30,871 bases of DNA from Mucidula mucida (Eukaryota > Basidiomycota > Agaricomycetes > Agaricales > Physalacriaceae). This document shows, piece after piece, positions 11,018 to 21,609 of the stretch. Position 1 is the stretch's first letter, and each line of letters opens with the position of its first letter. Location: contig JADNYV010000412.1 in assembly GCA_015501055.1 (NCBI GenBank), positions 1 to 30,871 of the forward strand, written 5' to 3'. A model generated the notes under the pieces. That model was not told the origin of the DNA. It worked only from the letters and a program-made list of their open reading frames with translations, and did no database searches. The position numbers and the translations under genes are program-made.

Positions 11018-11325
11018 TGTAGGTTCGCGCCACGCGCTGGGCGCACAGTCGGTTGCACGTGTCGGTTCCGATAAGCTTGGACTCATTGATTAGATTCCTT
11101 ACCCTTCATAATAGCACATTACTCTAATAGCACATCATGGCCTTTCATCTCCTTACTTATGTTTCATACTTTCACACCTTACTATAATAGCATGTTGTGC
11201 AGTTCATTTCCTTACAGTACTTATATCATGCTTGTCGTAGTCTACAGGATATCGAACACCCATTCACGCACACACGCACTGTCCAAACCGAGTCCTCTGC
11301 ACTCAGAGCACTCCACGTACCTACA
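11018..11325 (+). repeat. 5' LTR of element B (308 bp)
   Basis: Direct repeat of 21302-21609, same length, no indels. Termini TGTAGG/CCTACA are perfect inverted repeats. Eleven differences from the 3' LTR are all transitions, ten of them at a CpG in one of the two copies. Confidence 0.95.
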
Positions 11326-11327
11326 TC

Positions 11328-11338
11328 TGGTGACCACC
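11328..11338 (+). other. Primer binding site of element B (TGG type)
   Basis: TGGTGACCACC starts 2 nt after the LTR. Beginning with TGG, it fits pairing with the 3' CCA end of a tRNA, the common priming mode. I found no complement inside the LTR. The tRNA was not identified. Confidence 0.55.
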
Positions 11339-11401
11339 GCAGTTCAAACATCACCTCCCAAATTCGCAGTTGGTGCTCTCTGCCATCGTGCCACCCCCGT
11401 C

Positions 11402-12740
11402 ATGAATCCCTGTCCGTCGACGCTCCAACATAGCGCAACAACAGAATACGCGCGCTAACCCCGCCAGTCCCCTCGCTCCCGAAGTCGACGACCCAGACCG
11501 TATCCTACGGGCTACCCGTATCGCTAGTGCAACACCTAGCCTGGTCTACACCCCCACTCTTCATCTCTCCGGACGCCTTGGGCGCCTACAGTTCGCTGTT
11601 GCAGAGTTTACCGCGTCATCCAACTCACCCACCCCTCACGTCGCAACTCTCTCATCGCTCTTTGACACATCACCGCTCTTTGGTGACGACAAATCTCTGC
11701 CATCGTTGCCTCCCAGCCTCGAGCTCTCATCACTCGAGTCAGTCAACGAGACTGCTCCCTCTCCCCTCCATTCCCCATTCCTAGACCTGTTCCGCTTGTC
11801 AGGCTCTCCACCTCCACCTTCCCTACCACCGTCATCCCGTCCAGCCTCACCATCTACCCCCTCATCGCCTTCACGCTCACCGTCACCGTCGCCGACCACC
11901 ATCATGTCTACACCCAAGGGACTTGGTGCACTTCCCTCTCGCAATGCCGACGATGCACCCAGCTTCCGCTCTGACGAGCCGGAAGAACTCGACGATTATC
12001 TCGCTGAGATAGAGGCACTCGCCTCGACGTACACCGTTCCCGATGCCCACAAGGTCCATGCTGCTATTCGCTATGCAGATGCAAGTGCAAAGCGGCTGTG
12101 GAAATCCTCCGACGGCTATAACGAGGTTGCCGACAAGTGCGACTGGGCCATCTTCAAGAAGGATCTCACCGACTCCTTCTATCAGTCATCAAAGAAGAGC
12201 AAGTATTCCATGCGAGACCTTGAGGACCTTGTCCACAAGTGGAAGAAGAGGTCCATGGACTCCGAACGCCGTCTCGAGGAGTACCATCGCGCATTCACGC
12301 CAGTCGCAAAGGCGCTGGAGAAATGTAGCGTCATTTTGGAGAAGGAGATGCAATGTTGGTTCTGGAAAGGAATCCACCGGTCAGCGCGCAAAGAGATAGA
12401 GAGTCGAATCTGTCTTACCGACACAAAATGGGACCGCGACACGCCTCCTACAATGAAGACAGTAATGACAGCAGGCCGATGGGTTCTACAGTCGCGCTCC
12501 TACAACGACTCATCTGACGACAATGATGACCGCCCTCCCACACGTCGCTCCAAGAAGTCCTCCCGTCGCGTCAAGCACGCGCCATCCGATTCCGAGTCCA
12601 GCGACAATGATGCTCCAGCTCCCAAGTCTACCAGCGCTGTGCAGACCAAAACTGTAACGGTTGACGACCTTGCTGCTACGCTCAAAAAGATGAGCCTCGC
12701 ACAGACACACGCACTGCAGGCCATGCTGCAGCCATTCCTT
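11402..12740 (+). pseudogene. gag: gag of element B, 5' part
   Basis: Gag structural protein, split by the DNA transposon at 12741. The frame is open from 11406 to the insertion; its first in-frame ATG is at 11904. An ATG at 11402 lies one base out of frame, and dropping one C from the CCC run at 11408-11410 would connect it, so the original start was probably 11402 and a 1-nt insertion broke it. The product has a long Pro/Ser-rich N-terminus, then an acidic helical region (DDAPSFRSDEPEELDDYL and onward) typical of the Gag core of this lineage, then an Arg/Ser-rich basic stretch. The rest of gag, including the zinc knuckle, resumes at 16480. Confidence 0.85.
12733..12740. other. Target-site duplication of the nested transposon (left)
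   Basis: CATTCCTT here pairs with CATTCCTC at 16472-16479 (7/8). Removing the insert and one copy restores a continuous gag frame (...MLQPFL then ASHAAL...). Confidence 0.8.
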
Positions 12741-12766
12741 GTGGTGGTGGGCATCCGAGGGGTCCG
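12741..12766 (+). repeat. Left terminal inverted repeat of the DNA transposon
   Basis: 26 bp beginning GTGGTGGTGGGCATCC; matches the reverse complement of 16449-16471 apart from one GTG triplet. Confidence 0.9.
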
Positions 12767-12955
12767 AGATAGTCAGGCGATCGGCCGGTTACTTTTTAGT
12801 AACTGGAGAATTAATGCTCTCTCCTTACTTCCATGTTGTTTTGCTCGTTGTACGTGAATTGATGACTTTAAATGCTCGGAAATGCGAGATATTATGCTTG
12901 GTACAGTGTAAGAGTCCTAAGGTGGGTAATTACTGTGTAAGCCATCAATTGACCT

Positions 12956-15900
12956 CTAATCCTCATCCATCTCATCCATCTCCTCATCCTCGTCTTCATG
13001 CCAGGCCTCTACAGTCATTTCCACCATCTGGACAGCTTCAGCAGCGTCAGGCTGCACTCTCAGTGGCGCCACGCCGTCCCTACGGAACTGGAGATGTAAT
13101 AGGAACGCTGCCCGGAGTGCATCCTTCTTCGGGGCTACCTTGAGAATGTCCTTCTTTTTGGGGATCAGGATCCGTGCTCCCCATATGGAACGAAGCTTGT
13201 CTAGCTGGAGGTCAAGTTTCTTTCCCGTCAACTTGAGCCTCTCAATGTCGTTGATGTTCTCAATCAACGGCGTCGCATCCAATAACTCCTGCTTCTTCTC
13301 TGCAGCCTCTTTCCGGCTCGCTATCTTCTGTCTCTTCATTTCCACCATCCTGAGCTTGAATTCTGCCTGCTCCTTCCGCCTCGCCTTCTCAAAACCGGCC
13401 GCATCAAGTTTCCGAGCAGTGCGCATCGCCCAGATGTGATCCTCAGGGCTGAAGAATGTGTCGATGAACTGCTGGGTATGATTGCGCGAAAACATTGCGA
13501 GGGCATTGTGCCTTTGCATAGATGAAGATGGGCTATTCCGTGCAAACACGCACCAGGAGCCCAATGCGCCCTTGTTTCGGTCATTTGTTGCGTTCATAAA
13601 CGCCCGCGCTTTCTCGTCATTGGACATTCCATCAATCAAGCCACCAGGTGCGTACTCTGATGAGAATCGGAGCCACGTAACATTTGCGCCAGTGAGAAAG
13701 CTGACGAACATCTCCTTCAGGTGTATTACTATTAGCTTCCCTTCTGCCACCATCTCTCGGATTGCATCAACAATGCCAGGGTCCTCAAACGGTTTCCCAT
13801 CAAATGTTGCCGTGAGGTGGCAGTCATCCTCGAAATCAAGGATCAAGTTTGGATTATCGATGAGCTTCTGGCAGTGCTTGCGGAGACTTGCATGCATCGG
13901 TCCTAGGTTCAACGAGTTTAGCGCGGCTTCCTCCGGTTTTTGAACCATACGCATGTACGGATGGGTGACAAGCTGTTGATAGAGGGCGAGAACGGCCAGT
14001 TCTGTAAGTGTTGGGTCGTCATGAAGCGCATTATAAATGTTTAACTCAATGTTTGTCCAGGAAACCGAGACCTTCTTCGTCTTGATATGCAGTAGGAACT
14101 CTTGATACTCCTTCAGATGAAGGAGGAGCTCACCGGCCGCCTCTCCGTGACTGCCAAATCGCGTGTTGTTTGTTTGTGGGAACCGCCGAACAAGTTTCTC
14201 CACCTTCTGACTGAGGAAGATAACGTGGGTCTCTCCTTGACCCTTCTTATTGCAACGGTTATTGAAGATGGCCCCAGCTAGCGATGCCGTTTTCGTGCCA
14301 CCAAATGTGGATGCTTCGAGCGCCGCTATCTCGGCCTCCGTAGGTGTGCTTGAACCGGTCTCTGGTGCGACGACATTGCGCACCTTTGCCGCATTGGCCT
14401 TGTTCGCGAGGATGATGGGCCCCTGGAGCCCGAGCGCCTTCCATGCTGCCATCATCGCCGCATTTCCCCCTTTGAAACTGTTCTGGTCCTTGTGCATGCA
14501 GCACCTGGACCAAACAAACAAGGTAAGCAGATGTTGCTCTTCTGCAGACAGAGTTTTGAACTCTTCCTTGCCTAGACTCTTCATCATCGCGTCCACCGTT
14601 GCAATATCCCGAACGGCACGTTCCTCCGGAGTGAGGGCCATGTATCCCTCCCAGCCTCCGGCATCTTCTATCTTCTTCCAGTTCCATTCTCTGAGAAGTT
14701 CCTCAAATGCTTCCAAGCCCATCTCTTTTTTTCTTGCTTCGCCAAGTCCCTTCATCGTCTCCTCGCGTTTTAATTCCTCCATTGCCTCGGCCGTTGCCTT
14801 TTCCCCGTTCACATGATTGCTACACATCCCGCAAAGCTTGCGACAGATTGCGCGTAAGTCAAACTGGTATCCAGCCGTTCTCTTAGCTAACGGGGAGTCA
14901 ACATAGATGCTGAGAATGTCCTGCATTGTTTTGACCCACGACTCCTTCGATTTCAATGTCGTATGATCCACTGTCGACCAGATACCCATGAAGCGTGTCT
15001 GGGGTTTAAGCGACAGGCGAACGGTCCCATCAGGAAGTACCTCCAATACGCGATAGGTTGCGTGATGTGCTTGGTAGTTTTGATTGCGACGAGAAGTGCT
15101 GTCGCCACTTAACGTGAGATCTAACACTGTGTAAGTTTGATTTATTATAGTAATAGCTCTCAAACTGACCTTCGGTAGCATTCATTTCATGCCCGAGTTG
15201 TACGTTGGCCATGACAAGGCCTCCGAGTATGATCCGTCGAACTGTACGACGGCTCATAACTTTGTTAATGGTAACCCCAAATATTGCCGCGACGTCCTTG
15301 ATGAGCGGGCCCACCTTGCCCTCAGCACATCCGCAGGAGACAAGTGTTTGTGCAAGCATCCGAATCTGTGGCTTGAAGGCATGTTTATTCTTCATCTTCG
15401 CTAGAAGCTTTGCCTTATGAGCTTTCTCCAGAACACGCTCTCAAAGACGACGTCCACGGGCCACGGTGCGCTTTAGGTTGTGCAGAGTCTTTTGTAGAAG
15501 GATGAGATCAGACTTCTGCTTGAAGGACAGGTTCTGCAATTGGGAGGAGTCTTCATTTGCCTTTGCTAGTCGTGCATTTGCGTCGTTAAGCAGTTTTTCG
15601 AGTTTTGCCAGATTTTGTTGCTTGTCGGCCAAAGCTTCCGCAACCGCACACTGTACCCTAAGGTATAAGTTGGCTATCTTTAGATCCTTCTCCTTCAGCC
15701 TGCGCTGCAAGGCTGCTTTTGCCTTCTTGTGCCACTTTTCGCGATCGCGTGCATTCTTTGCTTCGCGTTGCAGATCAGCGACCTTCTTTTGTAGGCGGAC
15801 AGCTTTCTCTGCCATGGCAGCAGCATGTTTCTCTGCCTTTTTGCGCTGCTCCTGCTCCTGAAGAAGGGCAGCATCGGCAGGCGAGAGGTTCTCCATATTA

Positions 15901-15983
15901 GCTTTGGTGCCGCAAGGATTGGTTGGAAGGTTTTTTCCGCGAATTTAATTGGCTTTCGAGCCACCTTTCTTGTAATGTCCCAT
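12956..15983 (-). pseudogene. Putative transposase of the nested DNA transposon
   Basis: Reading leftward: likely ATG at 15983-15981, TAA at 15947-15945, second ATG at 15896-15894, a Lys/Ala/Leu-rich coiled coil of ~150 residues, TGA at 15443-15441, a helical DNA-binding-like segment (VSRRTV-type, ~15260), one 43-nt intron (15169-15127, GTCAGT...ACACAG), then ~725 uninterrupted codons to 12956 ending in an acidic tail. Splicing joins EMNATE to VLDLTL, giving the motif SGDSTSRRNQNY (Asp codon 15103-15101); a second block is CMHKDQNSFKGG (Asp 14488-14486). These look like the first two acidic residues of an RNase H-fold transposase; I could not place the third. The TGA would be Arg if read as CGA. 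It resembles predicted proteins common in agaricomycetes; function inferred from the transposon context. Confidence 0.7.
15127..15169 (-). other. Intron in the transposase gene
   Basis: 43 nt, GTCAGT donor and TTACACAG acceptor. Its removal joins two open frames into one and completes the conserved SGDST motif. The unspliced frame is also open across it, so a naive ORF call would start at 15181 and misread the N-terminus. Confidence 0.75.
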
Positions 15984-16448
15984 ACTATAACCATATTTAG
16001 TATTGCGAGCTTCGCTTGAGTGTAATTTAACCTTATACAGCAAGAACTGGTACGTGAATGACCGTGGCGCGACGTGTCACGGTGACGTGACTCACACTTT
16101 GGCGGGTGATCTGGTGTCGTTTCAATAGTAAAGCACACTTTTCAACTCAGGCTTCAAGTCATAGGGAGATCTCTTCAGGTGGTCATTTCGAGTGATATGA
16201 TACAAAAATTCAGATGATATTTTTGGTGGATTAGTCCTCTGAGGTACAGGTCTACAGATACACTCATACTTATTCACGATAAATTAATATCCATTTGTAT
16301 CAATGTACTCGAATATGATACAAACCTATGTCTAATCATTGTCCGGAGGCTCAGAAGTTGATGTGTGAAGTGCTATTAAAACAGAGCATTCATGATTCTG
16401 CCCATAGGCTGGTGGACGCTGCTACCAAACAAGTACAAATTACCATCA
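15984..16448. other. Upstream region of the transposase gene
   Basis: No supported ORF. AT-rich between about 16190 and 16390. Probably promoter and subterminal DNA of the transposon. Confidence 0.4.
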
Positions 16449-16471
16449 CGGACCCCTCGGATGCCCACCAC
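16449..16471 (-). repeat. Right terminal inverted repeat of the DNA transposon
   Basis: 23 bp ending in CGGATGCCCACCAC; reverse complement of the left terminus except for one missing triplet. Followed by CATTCCTC, the second target-duplication copy. Confidence 0.9.
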
Positions 16472-16479
16472 CATTCCTC

Positions 16480-16875
16480 GCCTCTCATGCTGCACTTCCT
16501 CCTCCCACCCATGGTTCTGCATTTTCTACGACGACATATCAGTTCAAAAATCCACAATACCAGCCGCAGAACACATCATCTGTACCTTATGGTCATAACC
16601 ACGGGCACAATTATGGCGCCTCGCAGTCGGAGGGATGCTATTTCTGTCTTGATCCCGCGCATTTCATGTCCGCGTGCGAAATCTTGAAGGCATATCTTGA
16701 GGCGGGACAAATTATGCAGCAGAATGGGCGTCTCTGCTTCCGGAACGGCAAACCTATTTGTCGTCATACTCTCGGCTATCGCGGTGCTGTTGACGAGTTG
16801 TTTGGAGGCCCTCTCGCTGCACCCGCCAACGCCTCTACTGCTCCCGTCGCCTCCACGTCTCAGAAGGGTTTTTAA
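16480..16875 (+). pseudogene. gag: gag of element B, 3' part with zinc knuckle
   Basis: Continues the gag frame after the nested transposon. It begins with a Pro/Gly/Asn/His-rich linker and contains CYFCLDPAHFMSAC (CX2CX4HX4C), codons about 16645-16686, the nucleic-acid-binding zinc knuckle of Gag. After an Ala/Pro-rich tail it ends at TAA 16873-16875, with the frameshift heptamer directly before the stop. This part has no internal stop; the gene is broken only by the insertion and by the probable 5' indel. Confidence 0.88.
16866..16872 (+). promoter_or_regulatory. Candidate -1 ribosomal frameshift site, gag/pol of B
   Basis: GGGTTTT in gag phase (G GGT TTT), fitting the X XXY YYZ rule, is followed at once by the TAA stop. 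A -1 slip continues as TTA AAT TGC ..., which is the open pol frame. No long stem is obvious downstream; a short GCGT/ACGC hairpin starts about 12 nt after the heptamer. Confidence 0.6.
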
Positions 16876-18076
16876 ATTGCACGGCGTTTGACGCAGGCCA
16901 CGCTAGTACGACGGCGGCAGCCATAGTTGAGGTGGTCGAAGAGGAGGAAGAAAAGAAGGATGAAGAGAAGTTGGTTATTGATAATGAAGAGAACGATGAA
17001 GACGAAACTTGGTGGAGCTTCCTGCGCCTAGAGGGCGAGTCAGAGGAGCTGCCACCAGAGACAACGAAGAAACCCACAAACACGCCAGCAGACGCTCAGC
17101 CAACGCCACCATTCATGGAACGCACGACTACGAAAAGAAATGAGCAGACTACACATGACAATAACGAGAAGCGTACCAACAATGTGCGACGCCCTGCTTT
17201 TCGCTACAACTCCACAACGCGTCTGCTGTACCACGCGTATACCAGAATATCCTAGACTCCACCATCACCCTCCCTGTTCGCGACCTGTACGCTATTAGCC
17301 CCAAACTGCAGCAAGAAGCCGTAGCACACGAACGTACCTCTAGGGTTCCTCCACCCACATCTGCTAGCAATACTGTCGCGCTTGATTTCAAAAACACTCC
17401 TCCACCGCCGCCAGTGCTCGACTACGCGGCACCACTTTGTGTCATCAAGGTATCCATTGCTGGGAAACAGTCGGAGCACGCTCTTCTTGACGAAGGCTCC
17501 GAGATCGTTGTCATACGAGCAGACCTCGCCAAGGAACTGGGCGTCGACATCAACCAGCACCACACAATGCTGATGGAAACTGCCAATGGCAGTAAGGAAG
17601 CCCTTCCTGGATGCGCTGAGTCCCTGGAAATCACTGTTGACGGCCTGCCCACCTTTGCCCATGCATTGATTGTTCCTTCAGCCCCATATCGCCTTCTTCT
17701 GGGCCGTCCGTGGCAGCGCGCTGTCCGTATCCGCAAGTGGGAAACTGCTTTGGGTGTCCTGATCCAAATTTGGGGCAGCGGCGCCCATGCTGCTGAAAGT
17801 TGTGTCATAGAGACTGAGGAGAGAGCACGGCCAGCCACCCAGGCCTATGGCGTTTCTTGTGTAACCGACATGGTGGCAGCGTGGAAAGAGGCGGATCGTC
17901 ACATCAACCCGCATTCAGCAGTCACACCCGATGACACAATCCCGCTCGCACAAGCACTATTTGCATTGAGTTTTTATTACGACGAATTCCAACATTGTTT
18001 GCTTTACAAGAGTCTGGATAGGAAAGCTCGACCAGTCCCAGCTATACTACCTGAAGATGCAAAAATCAAACAATGA
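16872..18076 (+). pseudogene. pol: pol of B: acidic N-terminus and aspartic protease
   Basis: Starts in the -1 frame with a Glu-rich segment (EEEEEKKDEEK near 16940), a Thr/Asn-rich linker and PAFRYNS. A 1-nt frameshift between ~17210 and 17235 is needed to reach VYQNILD and the protease. The active site reads LLDEGSEIVV: Asp codon 17489-17491 followed by Glu, Gly, Ser, where retropepsins normally have D-S/T-G. The C-terminal LLLGRPW motif (~17695) matches the usual I-L-G-x-x-W of these proteases. Ends at TGA 18074-18076 (CGA-to-TGA is likely). The DEGS motif may be a lineage trait rather than damage. Confidence 0.82.
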
Positions 18077-19650
18077 TTCCCCAAAAATCCTCTTGCCACC
18101 CTTCCGACTCTCTCACCCATTCCTCTCAACTTCGTTCCGACACCGCAACTCACACAGGAGCGTCTCGAATCACTCGGGATTCTGAACAACACCTTTCTCA
18201 CACCCGAAGAGCGCAAACTCGCTGTCACTGTCCTCATGCTCAATTCTGATGCCATCGCCTTCACGCCTGAAGAACGCGGTACTATATGAAGCGACTACAT
18301 CAGTCCCGCAATTATTCCGCTCATCAAACACGAACCTTGGGCACGTAAATCCTTTCCTATTCCACCCGGCATTCGTGAGGAAGTCCATCGCCAGGTCGAA
18401 GAGAAGGTCCGCCTTGGATTGTGGGAACCGTTGGACAGTTCTTATCGAACCCAGTGGTTCTGTGTGGCTAAAAAGGATGGCAAGATCAGAATCGTGGTTA
18501 ATCCTAATGACATGAACAGACATACCATTCGTACGACTGGTCAGCCGCCACTTCCCGACCCGTATTGCGAACACGCCGCCGGGTGCACCATCTACACGCA
18601 ACTCGACCTTCTCTCCGGCTATGATCAATCTCTTCTCGCTGTCAGTTCATGTGATCCCATGACAGTCGACACGCACCTCGGCCCAATGCGTCTTACAACG
18701 CTCCCGCAAGGCTGGACACTGTCGGTCAACATCTTCCACAATAATATCGCCTTCATCCTCCAGCACGAGACCGAAATTGCTCCCAACTTCATCGACGACA
18801 TCAACGTGCTTGGTCCTCGCACGTACTATCGTCGCTCTGATGGTTCCTACGAAATGTATCCTGAGAATGAGCAAGTTTGAAAGTTTGTATGGATTCACTT
18901 ACTTGACGTCCACCGAATCCTCCATCGGCTCAAGCACGTCGGTGCGACAATCTCTGCGAAGAAGCTCCGTGTTGGTGTTCCTGATGTAGTTGTTCTGGGA
19001 CAGTTCTGCAACTTCAACGGCCAACTTCCGGAGTCGCTCGCTGTCAACAAAATTCGCTCCTGGCCACCTTGTCGCAATGTGAAAGGTGTCCGTGGTTTTC
19101 TCGGGCTCGCAGGCACCGTACGCATCTGGATCAAGGGTTTTGCTGAGTTAGCAAAGCCATTGGTTATTCTGACGATGAAAGAAGCTACCTTTCGCTGAGA
19201 AGTGCTCCAGCAATCTGCTATGGACACCCTCAAGGAGGCCATTGCCACCTGTCCCGCCATTCGACCAATCGACTACAAATGTGGTAGACTCGTCATTCTC
19301 TCCGTCAACACTTCCCATATTGCCTGCGGCTACCTCCTCCAGCAAGACGGCGAAGATTCCCGTCGTTGTATAGCCCGCTTTGGCTCCATCGCTTGGTCCG
19401 ATGTCGAGCTTCGCGGTCTATGGCGCGCGCTCCACGCCATGCGAATGTACCTTGTCGGTCTTCAGCACTTCGTTGTGGAAATGGACGCAAAATATGTACG
19501 TGGCATGCTCAATAACCCCGATATCCATCCCAATGCCTCCATGAACCGCTGGATTTCTGCCATCCTGCTCTTCAATTTCGACATCGTTCATGTACCCGCC
19601 GACCGTTTCAAGGGACCGGATGGTTTGTCAAGGCGCGAGGCTACAGAAGA
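18077..19650 (+). pseudogene. pol: pol of B: reverse transcriptase and RNase H
   Basis: Reads in one frame apart from stops at 18287 (TGA), 18878 (TGA) and 19196 (TGA). RT motifs in order: KDGKIRIVVNP (~18475), QLDLLSGYDQ (~18600), LTTLPQGW (~18690) and the catalytic FIDD (18788-18799, the YxDD box). The connection region has a GFLGLAG motif (~19100). RNase H follows, with VEMDAKY near 19480; it looks shortened between IAWSDVELRG and LWRAL compared with relatives as I remember them. Each stop can be explained by one transition from CGA or TGG. The catalytic Asp pair is kept. Confidence 0.85.
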
Positions 19651-21223
19651 TCCTGGTGACATCGCCGACGAAGACGCAGAAGATTGGATAGACGATGAAG
19701 TCCTCGGCGCAACTGTTTGGGTCGCATCCTTCCTACAGAGAGAGACGGTTGGAAATGCGGTAGTCGGGATGATCACAGCAGCCAACTCACCAGTCGCATC
19801 CTCATTCACTGCAACAACAAGCACCACCACAGACGGTCCTCCCCAAACAAACGACACTAGGTGCCGCGATGAGCAGCTTGACGAGGTGAAGTTCTACCTC
19901 ACTCACCTCAAAATTCCATCCTCCGTCACCACCGACCGTATCCACGCACTTCAACAACGTGCACGTTCCTACTTCGTCGCCAACAAACAACTATTCCGTC
20001 GCAATCGTCACGGCCGTCATCAGCTTGTCATTCTGTACGCTGGTCGTATCCTTGTCCTCCGAATGGCTCATGATGAGCTCGGGCATTGTTGAGGGTTTTA
20101 TCCCATTTGTCGGCGCATCGCAGACCGCTTCTGGTGGCCGAATATGGACGCCGATATTGCCTGGTATCTGAAGACATGTCATCAGTGCCAAGTTGAGTCC
20201 ACGGAAAAGGTGCACTTACCTCCAGTCATCTCGTATCCTGCTGGCCTCTTCTAGAAGTGTCACATCGACACCATGCAGCTTCCAAAGGCAAACGGCTTCC
20301 AATATATCATCACCGGCCGTTGCTCCCTCACGAACTGGCCCAAATTCTGCATGTTGCGCTCCGAGACGCGTGAAACTGTTGGCCAGTTTATCTTTGAAGA
20401 AATCCTCTGTTGTTGGGGTGGGCTGTCTGAGATTTTTGTCACCGACAACGGTCCACCTATCATCGCCGCCGTCGACTATCTCACAAAGAAGTATGGGATC
20501 CGACATATCCGCATCTCTGCCTACAATTCGCAGGCAAATGGCATTGTAGAAGTTGGACACAGACCGATCCGCGACGCGCTGAAGAAGTTGTGTGAAGGGA
20601 AGGAAAAAGACTGGCCAAAGAAAGCGCACCTTGTATTCTGGGCCAAACACATCACCACCTCCAAACGGACTCGCATGTCCCCATTTTACGCCACCCACGG
20701 CGTCGAACCACTTCTACCCTTCGACCTCCTCTACGCGACATTCCTCTTTCCAGAAATCCACGGCAAGTTGTCGGACGCAGATCTCCTCTACATGAGAGCC
20801 CGTCAGCTCGAACGCCGCGACGAGGACATTGCTCACCTTGAAAAGCGGGTCATTGCTTCTTGCTTCCGCTCCATAGGTGACTTTGAACGATGCTTTGCCA
20901 ACACGATCCACGATTACAACTTCAAACCGGGCGCGTTAGTCTTGGTTCTCAACAAGAAAATTGAGAAAGGAACCAACCAAAAATTTCGTCCGCGATATTT
21001 CGGTCCTATGGTTGTCATCCGTCGCAGCCAAGGAGGCGCATATTACCTGGCCGAGCTCAACGGAGCAGTCTCGCGGTTGAAGTTCGCAGCTTTTCGGCTC
21101 ATTCCATATTACGCGCGGTCCACAAAGAAGTTCACGGTGACGGAGTTCGTGGATCCAGCCGACCTCACTGGCATTGTCGACAATGGACTCGACGACGACA
21201 TGATGGTTGCAGACAAGGAGTGA
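19651..21223 (+). pseudogene. pol: pol of B: integrase
   Basis: After an acidic/Thr-rich linker comes the HHCC zinc domain (HDELGH ... CHQC, 20067-20189), broken by TGA 20090-20092. The catalytic triad follows: Asp 20267-20269 (HIDTM), Asp 20444-20446 (VTDNG) and Glu 20549-20551 (NGIVE), with 34 residues between the last two. TAG at 20252-20254 precedes the first Asp. A C-terminal GPF/Y-like segment (FRPRYFGPMVVIRR, ~20985) is present, and the frame ends at 21223 without a chromodomain. All three catalytic residues are intact, so damage is limited to the two stops. Confidence 0.87.
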
Positions 21224-21301
21224 TCGGAGCTGGCATTTTTTTTTGTCGGATCACGGATCGAGTGGATCAACCTGGAGGTTGATAGCAAAGTTTGTATGGG
21301 A
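21224..21301 (+). other. Short region between pol and 3' LTR of B
   Basis: Contains a run of T and no good polypurine tract next to the LTR; the last bases are TATGGGA. The plus-strand primer is unclear. Confidence 0.35.
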
Positions 21302-21609
21302 TGTAGGTTCGCGCCACGCGCTGGGCGCACAGTCGGTCGCACGCGTTGGTCCCGATAAGCTTGGACTCATTGATTAGATTCCTTACCCTTCATAATAGCA
21401 CATTACTCTAATAGCACATCATGGCCTTTCATCTCCTTACTTATGTTTCATACTTTCACACCTTACTATAATAGCACGTCGTGCAGTTCATTTCCTTACA
21501 GTACTTATATCATGCTCGTCGTAGTCTACAGGATATTGAACACCCATTCACGCACACACACACTGTCCGAACCGAGTCCTCTGCACTCAGAGCACTCCAT
21601 GTACCTACA
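21302..21609 (+). repeat. 3' LTR of element B (308 bp)
   Basis: Same length and termini as the 5' LTR (11018-11325), 297/308 identical by my count, followed by the CTTG target duplication. Confidence 0.95.

Larger units (their letters stand above)
12741..16471 (-). mobile_element. Nested DNA transposon with DDE-type transposase candidate
   Basis: A 3.73 kb insertion in gag of B. Terminal inverted repeats are at 12741-12766 and 16449-16471: identical over 23 bp except that the left one has an extra GTG triplet. Both start GTGGTGG and end in GGGGTCCG. The target duplication is 8 bp. Inside is one gene on the minus strand. An 8-bp duplication occurs in hAT and KDZ transposons, but the protein does not obviously belong to either, so the superfamily is left open. 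It must be younger than the insertion of B. Confidence 0.9.
11018..21609 (+). mobile_element. Ty3/gypsy LTR retrotransposon 'B', full length, decayed
   Basis: Order: LTR, TGG-type primer site, gag, pol (protease, RT, RNase H, integrase), LTR, which is Ty3/gypsy order. The element is 10,592 bp, or about 6.9 kb after removing the DNA transposon nested in gag. Gag and pol are separated by a -1 frameshift site. Pol has at least six in-frame stops and one frameshift, so it is inactive. The style of RT and integrase is that of a Ty3/gypsy lineage widespread in agaricomycetes (family knowledge). There is no C-terminal chromodomain, unlike element C. I see no clean polypurine tract before the 3' LTR. 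Confidence 0.93.

Noticed and set aside
12182..12754. Several antisense ORFs of 60-86 codons inside gag of B
   Set aside because: Shadows of the real gag frame: no motif, and mostly non-ATG starts.
13140..14816. Plus-strand ORFs of 99-188 codons opposite the transposase
   Set aside because: The minus-strand frame is uninterrupted for ~725 codons with conserved blocks; the plus-strand frames are its mirror and have no features.
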